From: Sacculina carcini
Lineage: Eukaryota > Arthropoda > Thecostraca > Sacculinidae
Assembly (NCBI GenBank): GCA_916048095.2
Contig: OU696580.1
Coordinates: 5,890,608-5,954,607 of the forward strand
Length of the DNA: 64,000 nt
Direction of reading: 5' to 3'
Shown here in pieces: positions 56,401 through 64,000 of this stretch (position 1 is its first letter; every line of letters starts with the position of its first letter). The notes below the pieces were generated by a model. The model worked only from the letters and a program-made list of their open reading frames with translations, was not told the DNA's origin and did no database searches. Both the position numbers and the translations under genes were made by a program.

Positions 56401-56541
56401 CTCCGATCCGTCGTTCAGCTTTCGGCCAGCCACGTCCACGGTAAGTCGGAAATTGTGCAGAAAGTCCGCACCCAGAATGGCCGTCGGCACGTCAGCCACC
56501 ACAAAACACCATCGGTATTGTTTCTGTCGATCGCCTGCCAA
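53491..56541 (-). CDS. Element B pol: RT, RNase H, integrase (copy 2)
   Basis: 1016 codons, identical to copy 1 except one residue between RNase H and integrase (Gln in ADVQATDD where copy 1 has His; base 54907). All catalytic motifs (YVDD, RNase H DASS and DHKPL, integrase DDE and zinc site) are present. Confidence 0.93.
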   Translation of the reverse strand: MAGDRQKQYRWCFVVADVPTAILGADFLHNFRLTVDVAGRKLNDGSEVISAAPEQHILASIGVRSDDRRLADIFLEFLDVVAPPDFNAQPPHATKHYFPTTGPPVTARPRRLAPDKLAAAKREFDHLLTLGIVRRSSSCWSSPLHVVYKKDGSLRICGDYRALNAVTKPDRYPVPFLHDCSARLAGCAVFSKLDIVRAYHHIPVADEDIPKTAIVTPFGLFEFRRLSFGLRSAAQSFQRFLDETLRGLDFCFAYVDDILIASPTVELHERHLRAVLLRLRKSGLRLHKEKCVIAVSQLDFLGHRLSPSGLSPAPEKHAAIINFPRPATQAQLQRFIGMVSFYHRLIPHASSLLSPLHALVDARRRSSHAPVKWTPAADEMFQSAKSYLSNIASVTFPSSECALSLQVDASSTGLGAVMQQFESGAWRPLAYHSRSLSPTERRYSTFGRELLAIYSAIRHFRHTLEGKQFSVFTDHKPLTSAVRSGSESYSPRELRHLDYIAQFTTDVRHVPGKCNLVADTLSRAVSMIVAPQPPFDDFSALADVQATDDETQTFVTSAGHSLRLRHVPLSCGRRLWCDFSTGRCRPILPAALRRPLFSLLHNLSHPGVHATQRLVADRFIWPDLKRDVRRWVQACLPCQRSKVVRHTRAPLAEFEAPSARFQVLHVDLVGPLPQSEGFTHLLTVVDRFNRWTEAIPLRDIKAETVAQALLHGWVSRFGVPACIVSDQGRQFESRLWHELMTVLGIKARRTTAYHPQANGMVERFHRQLKSSLRATSADGKWTDRLPLVLLGIRSSVKVDIGCSSAELVFGEPLRLPGEYVHPSTRQPTCPVSFCEQLQKTMERLRPTSPRRTTTRVFVPTALSTCTHVMVRAEIGGTLCPPYSGPHKVLSRQPKHLLLKIGAHTKRVSIDRCVPAVCEETGAAGATVSNTDSTVGRPTCPERQVQPSAKRVHFDLCPRGPSNRYSGFSLGGELLVRSDSVTPSVTTQAAAPSIPSRATTLLRTRSGRRVIPPVRFR

Positions 56542-56800
56542 ACACGGTCAGCCAGCAAAAGCCGTGTCCTGCAATCGGACGGCCATCAGCGGCGAGCAGT
56601 TGAGGTTTACGCGTTGAATCAACTGAGTGACCGGAAGTCAAACTTTGTGGCCACACACTGACCTGCGAACCGGTGTCGATGAGCAGGCGGTGACCACTTT
56701 TCACATCGGTCACGAACAGCAGCGGCTGTGTAGGCGGTGCTGAGACGGACGCCACGTGCCCCAGCGCGGCTAGTTTAAAGCCGACCGAGTGTAGGTGCAT
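56492..56800 (-). CDS. Element B protease N-terminal part (copy 2)
   Basis: Same as 48754-49062: DTGS active site and the same frame break into pol. Confidence 0.8.
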   Translation of the reverse strand: MHLHSVGFKLAALGHVASVSAPPTQPLLFVTDVKSGHRLLIDTGSQVSVWPQSLTSGHSVDSTRKPQLLAADGRPIAGHGFCWLTVFGRRSTETIPMVFCGG

Positions 56801-57654
56801 GGTGATCGACAGCGGGTCGCCTCAGCGCCAAACTTGGCGTGATACCAGCAAACACCGCTGTTTGTGTCTTCGGTTGACCGTCGACCGGCGCTTGTCATTG
56901 GCGGTCTAGAGGAACTGCGACCCCGACTCCGATCGCGGTGACGCGAGGTGGTGGATGACCGCGTCAGCTGGCGGACCGCTGTAGTCAGCTCTGAAACCGC
57001 CGTGAGCAGCTGTGTCACTGTGTCGTGCTCCAGCGACGTCGGAGGAGCCCTTGGAGTAGGTGCATGTGCTGTGGCGGCGACCAGTGGCTGAGCGATAGCG
57101 GTCGCCACCAGCTGCTGCTGAGCGCCAGTTGCTTCGAGGAAACGGTCGGCCGCCTGAGCAAGTTCGTCCAGTGGTGTGTTGTCGGAGAGGAGCGACAAGG
57201 CCGCCTTCACGTTAGACGGCATCCGCTGTAAAAAGAGACTGCGCAGTAGTCCGCTGTCTGCTTGGGTGCCACCTGCGACGCTCAACTCACCCTGCATGCG
57301 GCGGAGGAGCTGAGACGGCATCTGGTCGCCCAAATGTTGGTGTCGTAGCAGGTTATCCAGGCGCTCTGCTCGAGAATGTGCCAGCCGCGTTACCAGAGCT
57401 GCACAGAGCGCGTCGAAGTCTGGCGCGCCCATTATTACATCTTTGAGCTGGGCCGCCACGTCCATGGGGAGATTGGCCACCAGAAATTGAAATTTAGTGG
57501 CGTCCGAATTTATTCCGGACACCATGAATGCGCAATTCACCTGCTGTAACCATAGCTCGGGCTCTTCCGGGGCGAATGGCGGCAACCGGAACGAAGTGGT
57601 TCGTGGTGCACCCGGCATCTCGGTGAGCTCGGATGTGTCATCCGCATTGGGCAT
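56770..57654 (-). CDS. Element B gag (copy 2)
   Basis: 294 codons, identical to copy 1, with the C-x2-H-x9-C-x3-C box at the C-terminus. Confidence 0.88.
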   Translation of the reverse strand: MPNADDTSELTEMPGAPRTTSFRLPPFAPEEPELWLQQVNCAFMVSGINSDATKFQFLVANLPMDVAAQLKDVIMGAPDFDALCAALVTRLAHSRAERLDNLLRHQHLGDQMPSQLLRRMQGELSVAGGTQADSGLLRSLFLQRMPSNVKAALSLLSDNTPLDELAQAADRFLEATGAQQQLVATAIAQPLVAATAHAPTPRAPPTSLEHDTVTQLLTAVSELTTAVRQLTRSSTTSRHRDRSRGRSSSRPPMTSAGRRSTEDTNSGVCWYHAKFGAEATRCRSPCTYTRSALN

Positions 57655-58129
57655 TTCGAATATGCCAAAAATATGTTCGGATTAATCGAAAAAAATGACC
57701 AACAAATACTGCCGAATGAATTCAATATATGACGCAGTTGAGGAAGAGAAACAATTCACCTGACTGGTCGAACGTCGCGGGTCACCAATTTAGTGTAGTT
57801 GAACTATTCTGTCGGAGCGCACGCGCACAAAATGTCAGCAGCCAAATAACACTAAGCGATTTATTGACGTAGGCAGCAAAAGGGAATCAGGCACGAGAAC
57901 GACAACAACGAACGAAAACCACCGGAAGACTGTCTCCGCGAATCCCCGCGTCCCAGCGTCGCTAACGCCATGTCGCACACATGATGTATGATTATACCAA
58001 ACGAAGATATGCATATAATCCAACGATTCGGTGAAAACAAAAGCAAAGGCAAAACACACATATTAACAATATTGGCGACACATTAAATAATAAAAGTCGT
58101 GTGTACGCGTGTGTGGCGCAGTCGCTACA

Positions 58130-58965
58130 ATGTCATCAACAACTTTCACCACATTTTCCAATCCCGCCAGTGCCATGTCACAACGCTGGTTGTATATGTC
58201 TCCGCTAGACACCAGACCCATCGGAGCTCGCTTCAGGCGAAATCTACCCCATGGCGTCATGAAACAAGTTTTGTCTCTATCATCGGGGTGTATCGGGATC
58301 TGAAAATAGCCGTGTTTTGCATCAACCGTGGTCAGATAACGCGCGCCGGGCGTAACGCTCGACACCGCATCCAAAGGAGTTCGAACTGGGTGTGTGGGGC
58401 GTTGCACGTACCTGTTCAGTCGAGTGAGATCGACAGTCAAACGACATCCGATGATAGTGCCGTCCGCGCATCTCTTTGGCACCGGCCCGATCGGGTGACA
58501 CCACTCCGTCGGGTGTGTCGCCTCTTCTACTACATCCAGATCTATGAGCTCATCCAGGTGCTGCCGCACGAATTCTCGGTAGCCCACAGGAATCGTTCTG
58601 GCCACACTGACGTTTGAGGGTCGAGCGTCCTCCGTGAAAGCGATGCGCATCGACGGGCCCTTCATACACGCCAGAGGGCCATCGCCGTCAAACACGCTTG
58701 GAAATGCCTTCCGCATGTAGTCCTCGTGTCTCCGGCGATCGGCATCGGTCGGGTCGTTGACTCGTCTCCATGCTGGACACTGCACACCGTCGTTGCCCCC
58801 GTGTTGCACATGATCATGGGCCCTCACTGTGCTGACGCCGTTTTGCATCCGGCTGGGCGCTTCTTCCGCCGATGAACTCACAGCTTTCTGGCTATTCAGT
58901 GGGGCTGCAGTAATCTGTTGCGGGAACGCTTGGTGGATTATTTCCAAATCCACTGCGTCACCCAT
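58130..58965 (-). pseudogene. Element A RT fingers and palm, unit 2
   Basis: As 50392-51227 with Val for Ile in TVDAKHGYF. Interrupted by element B directly after the VDD catalytic motif. Upstream, a frameshift separates it from the protease frame. Confidence 0.88.
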
Positions 58966-59066
58966 GACAAAAGCGAATCAGTCGCCTTCGGTATGACGAA
59001 CAATGTTGTTTGGCACTTCGCCTGCCCCAGCTCCAGAGTTGCTCGACATGTACCCAGACACTCCAG

Positions 59067-60263
59067 TCATCCTCCGTCGGCAGAACACAGTCTGGTGGTT
59101 GGAAGCAGCTTCGCCCTGCTGATTCGTAGCTTCGCTGCGGTGGCAGCGTTGATCACGGAGCATTCCGCGCCCGTGTCGGCAATCCATTTCACCTCCACCG
59201 ACTGACTTTGCTCTGGTTTGACCACAATGGTCACGGTGGGTGCGCGTCTGATCTTTGCACCACAACGCTTGATGTCGGCGACTTCGATTATGTGCAGTGA
59301 CGTGGCCTGATCGTCTGTTTCATCACGAACAGCACGTTGACTTCTGTTTGGACGTATGTGTGCTTGTTTCTGACGACTGCGGCAAACAATTGAAAAGTGA
59401 CCAACTTTTCCACACGCGCGGCACTCTTTACCATACGCGCGACACTTCTGACCACCGCTGCATTGCTTTCCGCACCTGCCGCATTTGTCGCCGGTCGTTT
59501 CCGTTGGGCGAGGACGATTTTTCATCACCGCTCTACACGCCTCCGACTGAAGCTGCGATGAATTGGTTTTTGCAGCCTCTGAGGAACGGCAGATATCGAC
59601 CGCCTTCATCAAATTCACATTTGTTTCGCGGAGCATATGGCTCAACGCTTGGTCGTCGCTCGTACCCATCATGATCTTGTCCCGCAGTCTGTCATCACCG
59701 CACACTGAACAAAAATTGCCAAAAGACTGAATTTCCCTGATCGCACAGAGGAAACTGTCGAATGTCTCTCCAGGCTGCTGAGATCCTAGGTAGAACTCCC
59801 TGCGGTCGATGATAACATTCCGCCGTGATCGCAGATGTTGCTCCATTAGCGTGATACACCGATTCATGTCGAAATCAGTACCAACGTCCAGACTGAAACG
59901 CAATATTCGTGACCAGTCTTCGTCCACTGATGCATGTAGAACTGCTTGTTGTTCTTTCGGTGGGAGCTTGTCCAAGTTCGATAGTGACACACAACCCATC
60001 ATCTTGTACTTCCATGTGTCGAAGTCGCGGAGTGAGCATTCTGCGTGCAGTACTGGTGTCGAATTTGCAGGCAGTTTTACGCCTCTTGCGTGTGCATCTG
60101 ATGGATTTTGACTTTGATTTTGACGCTCTAGATTACTGGCTCTGGCTTGCTGAAGTTTGCGCTCCAATACACGCTCTCTCTGAATATTCTGGTCCACTAA
60201 TTGTGCCACCAAACCAGTCAACTTCGTGATCTGTTGTTCGATCGTTTCCGTAGGCTGCGCCAT
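59067..60263 (-). CDS. Element A gag-protease
   Basis: 398 codons. The N-terminal coiled coil (ETIEQQITKLTGLVAQLVDQ) is followed by a capsid-like region with FDTWKYKMMG and GETFDSFLCAIREI. Cys clusters CGRCGKQC and a CCHC knuckle CRACGKVGHFSIVC come next, then protease WIADTGAECSVI. The start ATG uses the last base of the 5' LTR, so the first codons overlap the expected primer binding site (TGGCGCAGCC). A TGA at 59067 stops the frame inside the protease; the same frame then continues with LECLGTCRATLEL. Gag itself is intact. Confidence 0.85.
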   Translation of the reverse strand: MAQPTETIEQQITKLTGLVAQLVDQNIQRERVLERKLQQARASNLERQNQSQNPSDAHARGVKLPANSTPVLHAECSLRDFDTWKYKMMGCVSLSNLDKLPPKEQQAVLHASVDEDWSRILRFSLDVGTDFDMNRCITLMEQHLRSRRNVIIDRREFYLGSQQPGETFDSFLCAIREIQSFGNFCSVCGDDRLRDKIMMGTSDDQALSHMLRETNVNLMKAVDICRSSEAAKTNSSQLQSEACRAVMKNRPRPTETTGDKCGRCGKQCSGGQKCRAYGKECRACGKVGHFSIVCRSRQKQAHIRPNRSQRAVRDETDDQATSLHIIEVADIKRCGAKIRRAPTVTIVVKPEQSQSVEVKWIADTGAECSVINAATAAKLRISRAKLLPTTRLCSADGG

Positions 60264-60527
60264 GTTGTGTCATTAGGCAAACAACAGCAATGCAAGCCAT
60301 TGTAATGACAATAGACAAAACGTAACTTCAGTCAAAATCTCCTCAGCACAGACAGGGAATTATCCAACACAATAACTACAAAATAATGCCAAACCAAGCG
60401 GACGCTAAACATCAACAACTCAATCCCCACGCATCTCCCGCACGTCTCTCCCAAATCACCATTGTCCCACACCAATGTAAATAATATAATCCCCATAAAC
60501 ATAGTGATGCCAGACGGACATCCCACA
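60263..60527 (-). repeat. Element A, 5' LTR
   Basis: 265 bp, followed on the plus strand by TSD copy CTTGG (60528-60532). In transcript sense the gag ATG begins at its last base. Confidence 0.93.
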
Positions 60528-60532
60528 CTTGG

Positions 60533-61712
60533 TTCCAATGAAATTTGGGGAATCAGTGAACGTAAATAGAAAGGCAGAAGAAAGAAAGGTAGAAATTGGA
60601 AAGAGGAGAGGAGAGTGTACAATTGTTTGCTGTTTCACTTCACTCGGAGCACGGATCGTAACACCCAACACGAAGTCGCATGAACAACTGCTGCTCGTAA
60701 TTCATCGATCATTTGTGGGTGAAGTGGCACGAGAAAGACGGCGCGGCGTATAAAATGTTGCTCTCATTGTGTTATTTTCTATTCTCGTGTTTTGCATGTT
60801 AATTATGTCGTTCTGATCTCAGGTTGGGATTGTAGTGCGCCACGTGGAATTACGCCGCGCACAACCTCGCCGAGTCTAGCTGCACGTCTATTCGTTTGTA
60901 TGTCTGCATGTCGTGTTTGTCTTTGTCACTGCGTGTGTTGTTGGATCATGTGTGTGCTTGACCAATTGTATGTTTGTATGCTTGTGTGTGACCTGTTGTG
61001 TGACCTGTGTCAAATACAGTCGGTCCAAAGAACTCGCACTGCTTGCATGTGACGCTTCGTGGCGAGCTAAACGCCACAGGATACGTGTGAGAGTGGGTCC
61101 CCGTCCCGTATCCTGGAAACGTGGTATCTATCCACGACGAAACTCTTACAATTGCACATGCGATATTGAATTCATTGTTTGTACTGAAAGTGTGCGTGTG
61201 TGCATCTAGTTTTGTATTCGAATCTCATCGATAATTGACAAATAAACGTGTGATTCTTTCGTATAACGTCTAGTTTCAATCAAACGTTTGTTGATCGAAT
61301 CTTGGCCGAATTCGTTCATCAGCTCCTTCTCTTGAGTCTACCGGCAGTTGCCGATGCAGATCAGCGCGCAGTGAGGTACGCTATATAGTCTCAGGCCGAT
61401 GCGCGCAATCAAGACAACAATTAATTGTAAAATTATCTGGTTTTACATGAGCGCTATATAAAACTATTTGATTAAACGAGTTGTATTCACCACAACAATG
61501 ATGTGGTCCACCATGGTATCATTGAAAGCAGTCAGGAAACGAATCGCATGCCTAGGGGAGCATCCAAACAATACCAGCAGACACAACATACTCCGATACA
61601 TACACAATATACTACGAGATCTACAATAACACGTACAATACGTGTATCTGTGCTTAATTGTATCTGTGCGTGTGAGTGTGCGTGCTTGCTACGTATGCAT
61701 GTGTATGTGTGT
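60533..61712. other. Probable 5' part of the I/Jockey-type LINE and flank
   Basis: Continues the LINE sequence interrupted by element A for an unknown distance; the LINE 5' end was not located. It includes a hairpin (GGATACG...CGTATCC near 61080-61120) and AGCGCTATATAA at 61449, like LINE/SINE tails. No conserved ORF. Confidence 0.4.
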
Positions 61713-61825
61713 GAAAGCGATTGGCGATGTCTGTATGCGTGTGCGCTGTTGTGTTCATGGCGAGTTGTGTTTCAGTGTGGAATTCGTTGTGCGTTTCGGC
61801 AGTTGTGTTTAAGTAAGCGGTTGGT
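61713..61825 (+). repeat. Direct repeat flanking the transposon nest, right copy
   Basis: Matches 35560-35690 in the same orientation, including GCGATTGGCGATGTCTGTAT and TTCATGGCGAGTTGTGTTTC. Diverged by scattered substitutions. Confidence 0.75.
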
Positions 61826-61877
61826 GCTGGTGAGTTGTGTAGTGATAATTTTGAACAATGTTTGTTGTGTGTGTGTG

Positions 61878-61961
61878 TCAGCGAGGCTGTCGCTGGCCGT
61901 ACTTCTTGACCACTAAGATCAAGATCAAGGTGCCGACCGCCAAGCCGCCGACGAAGGCGAT
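61878..61961 (-). CDS. Possible terminal exon encoding a membrane anchor
   Basis: After a TTTTTAG acceptor the minus strand reads IAFVGGLAVGTLILILVVKK, then YGQRQPR and TGA: one hydrophobic helix followed by a short basic tail, as at the C-terminus of a type I membrane protein. Upstream exons were not recognised. On the plus strand the same DNA also follows a TG-rich CAG acceptor and has a short open frame, so the strand is not settled. Confidence 0.4.
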   Translation of the reverse strand: MAFVGGLAVGTLILILVVKKYGQRQPR

Positions 61962-63443
61962 CTAAAAACCCACCTCGGCCTGCGGAAACACACACATACA
62001 CACATGATACATATACACACACATACACATACACATACAAACACACATACAAACACACATATATACATGCATATACACATACATTAGCCCGGGAATAGTT
62101 AGTGTTAAAGTGAATGCGAAGATAAATTATTTATGGTTTCCTAACCTAACCCAACCTAACGATTTGTTTAAGCGTTGAAAAGTTTGAAAGCCACTGAAAT
62201 ACATACAGCTGAGTAAAGATTGGCCAAGATGTTCACTCGCTTAACTTTCAGTCACTAGATACGCCACTGTCAGATGCACTCACAACATGTACCATTTTAG
62301 CCAATGTCGATATTCATCGCATCGTATTGCGATCGCCTAGTATTGGCCAAAATGGCAACAAAGACCAATAAAAACAAAGACCAATAAAAAATAAATATTA
62401 ATTACAATTACAATATTGATATAATATTAATATTGATATGTATACTTAATTAAACACTCTATTTTGCTACGCACTCTGCACGCCAATTTGCATTTGCAAA
62501 AGCTCGCACACACACACACCAATATATACACCAATGTTCTGAACACAGTCACACACACACACACACACAAACACACAAACACATACACACACACACAAAA
62601 ACACACACACTTACACACACAAACACACACACAAACACATACACACACACACAAAAACACACACACTTACACACACAAACACACACAAAAACACACACAC
62701 ACACAAACACACACATACACAAACACACACACACACACACACACTAACACACACACAAACACACACACACACAAACACACACACATGTACGTTGAGCTTT
62801 ATTATTATAGATAGATATGTGTGTATTTTCTCACAGTTCTCTCGCACTTGCATATGCAGGTAGATGTGTCATGGGGTTTTCCTGCCACCAAACTAATTTG
62901 GAGCAGCAGAAGCACATCCATAGCGGAATCCATACCTGCGTTTAATAGCAATAATGTTTGTATAGTTGTAATAATGTGTGTATATGTGTGTATAGACGTA
63001 TTTTAAATTGACGGCAAGAATTGACTATCAAAACAACTCTCAACTATCTTCTTTCTTTCAAACGACTGGTAACTCGTAAAACATCTTGCAAGTGTATCTT
63101 GAAGTTATGCTTCAATAAATTAATCGAACAGAAAACTAAAAAACTATTTCATACCTGGAATATAATGTTGTTGATGTAGAATTCTGATGAAATCTGATGT
63201 AAACTGATGTGGCTGGAATAGCTGGAATATGTTGGCAATATGGCGTACAATATTGAAGAACTTGAAATATAATAGCATCGGAATTATCGTGCATGCACCA
63301 CGAGGGCGCTTCAACGAGTCACTCTCAGTCTGACACGTCGACACAACGAAGACCAACAATACCAAAAAGGGACAAACAGCCAAAAAAGATGGACAAATAG
63401 CAGACGCAGACTTGGCCAGAAAGCGCCTCAATTTTGTGACACA
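61962..63443. other. Non-coding with repeats
   Basis: CA repeats (61985-62060), a possible transposon end CACTAGATACGCCACTG at 62253-62269, AT-rich sequence and a CA-rich block. No exon recognised. Sequence from 63333 is open in the piggyBac frame and may be coding. Confidence 0.45.
62505..62790. repeat. CA/CACAAA microsatellite
   Basis: About 280 bp of CACACAAACACACA with recurring CACACTTACACACACAAA. Frames through it are artefacts. Confidence 0.92.
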
Positions 63444-64000
63444 ATGGCGCCCAAACCAATCGATGGTTTGAGAGGTAAAATCAAGACTCCATCTCAATGC
63501 TTGAATTTGTTCCTATCTGATGAGCTCATCGGCCATCTAGTTGAGCAAATCATCATATACTCCACCCAAAAAGGTCTTGAAACATCCGTTATCATAGAAA
63601 GCAATATACGAGTAGCTTTGTCCATCATGATACTGTCTGGATATTCAAGTGTCCCAAATAGGAGGTTGTATTGGCGTCGAGACGGTGATGTATTCAACGC
63701 TCTGGTGGCACATCTACTACGAAGATTACATCTTGCAGATAACTCCAAAATAAGTGTGGACAAACCAGATCCCTATCACAAAGTTCGGCCGGTTTTTGAA
63801 ATCACAAATAAAAATAACAAGCTCATCTTACCTCCAGAGGAACTTTCTATTGATGAGTGTATGGTACCCTACTGCGGCCACCATCCTACAAAGCAATGCA
63901 TCAGGAGCAAACCTGTGCGATTCGGTTTCAAACTGTGGAGCATATGTACGTCTGACGGTTTCATGCTTCACTCGGAACCTTATTGTGGGTCAGCGACACA
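63444..64000 (+). CDS. piggyBac-type transposase, partial (runs off the window)
   Basis: Open from ATG 63444 to the window end (185 codons); the frame is open upstream to a TGA at about 63331, so the start is uncertain. PiggyBac/PGBD motifs in order: CLNLFLSDELIGHLVEQ, VALSIMILSGYSSVPNRRLY, LRRLHLADNS, DPYHKVRPVFEITN, LSIDECMVPYCGHHPTKQC and KPVRFGFKLWSICTSDGFML. The second-Asp region (IDE) is present; the first catalytic Asp is usually in the DPYxKVRP segment. The section between LYWRRDGDVFNALVAHLLRR and LHLADNS is shorter than in canonical piggyBac, suggesting an internal deletion or a domesticated copy. Terminal repeats were not found. Confidence 0.85.
   Translation, partial: MAPKPIDGLRGKIKTPSQCLNLFLSDELIGHLVEQIIIYSTQKGLETSVIIESNIRVALSIMILSGYSSVPNRRLYWRRDGDVFNALVAHLLRRLHLADNSKISVDKPDPYHKVRPVFEITNKNNKLILPPEELSIDECMVPYCGHHPTKQCIRSKPVRFGFKLWSICTSDGFMLHSEPYCGSAT

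Larger units (their letters stand above)
53149..58129 (-). mobile_element. CsRn1-like Ty3/gypsy element B, copy 2
   Basis: Duplicate of 45411-50391, with LTRs 53149-53479 and 57789-58129 and the same TSD ATGT (53145-53148, 58130-58133). Identical flanks and LTR differences show it arose by the segmental duplication, not by a new insertion. Confidence 0.93.
43977..59431. repeat. 7.7-kb tandem duplication (two units)
   Basis: Unit 1 is 43977-51693 and unit 2 is 51715-59431, at a constant offset of 7,738 bp. Comparing translated frames and sampled sequence, only 47169 G versus 54907 C and 50588 T versus 58326 C differ. Each unit holds part of element A and one entire element B. The junction 51694-51714 is a 21-nt filler. 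Confidence 0.93.
42879..60527 (-). mobile_element. Ty3/gypsy LTR retrotransposon A, interrupted and internally duplicated
   Basis: LTRs 42879-43143 and 60263-60527 (both 265 bp, TG...CA in transcript sense, five differences). The target-site duplication CTTGG lies at 42874-42878 and 60528-60532. The coding order on the minus strand is gag-PR, RT, RNase H, integrase. Its body holds two copies of element B and a 7.7-kb tandem duplication. A purine-rich tract (GGGGGAGG) precedes the 3' LTR. Several in-frame stops make it inactive. It inserted in the 5' part of the I/Jockey-type LINE. Confidence 0.9.

Noticed and set aside
45411-58129. Two independent insertions of element B
   Set aside because: Both copies have identical TSD, identical LTR differences and identical flanking element A sequence at a fixed 7,738-bp offset.

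Overview
This window is animal (metazoan) nuclear DNA. Its genes are split by spliceosomal GT-AG introns, it carries homologues of four bilaterian proteins, and it is full of LINEs, Ty3/gypsy LTR elements, a piggyBac-type transposase, MITE-like elements and very abundant CA/TG, TA and minisatellite repeats. No prokaryotic operon, ribosome binding site or CRISPR array is present. The sequence alone does not fix the phylum. An invertebrate is likely, because the peroxisomal enzyme lacks an SCP2 domain as in insects and the CsRn1-type gypsy element is typical of invertebrates.

Layout. 0.3-4.9 kb (+): C-terminal exons of a Brat/TRIM-NHL protein. 7.5-12.8 kb (-): a complete peroxisomal multifunctional enzyme type 2 (HSD17B4/Mfe2-like), nine exons, 645 codons. 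12.8-15.9 kb: LINE remnant and a 20-bp minisatellite. 15.9-23.5 kb (+): a Smaug/SAMD4 homologue in ten exons, with SAM and PHAT-type domains. 25.4-29.5 kb (+): a decayed copy of a bunyavirus-like (phenuivirus-like) L polymerase gene, i.e. an endogenous viral element. 30.2-34.9 kb (-): a complete ELMO/CED-12 homologue in five exons, with a 1-kb, 24-bp minisatellite in intron 3. 35.7-60.5 kb: a four-layer transposon nest. 61.9 kb: a possible terminal exon encoding a membrane anchor. 63.4 kb to the end (+): a partial piggyBac-type transposase.

The nest can be read in time order. An I/Jockey-group LINE (minus strand) was hit in ORF2 by a CR1/L2-group LINE and upstream of ORF1 by gypsy element A (LTRs 265 bp, TSD CTTGG, about 2% LTR divergence). 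Gypsy element B (CsRn1-like, LTRs 331/341 bp, TSD ATGT, about 0.6% LTR substitutions) then inserted into the RT gene of A. Finally a 7.7-kb piece of A containing all of B was tandemly duplicated, at an offset of exactly 7,738 bp and with only two differences noticed, through a junction with a 21-nt filler.

The host genes have different roles. Brat and Smaug are both translational repressors of maternal mRNAs in flies, Mfe2 acts in peroxisomal beta-oxidation, and ELMO acts with DOCK proteins in Rac activation. A shared architectural feature is that many introns on both strands begin with CA repeats just after the donor and end with TG repeats just before the acceptor, relative to transcription. 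The two ends of one intron could therefore base-pair.
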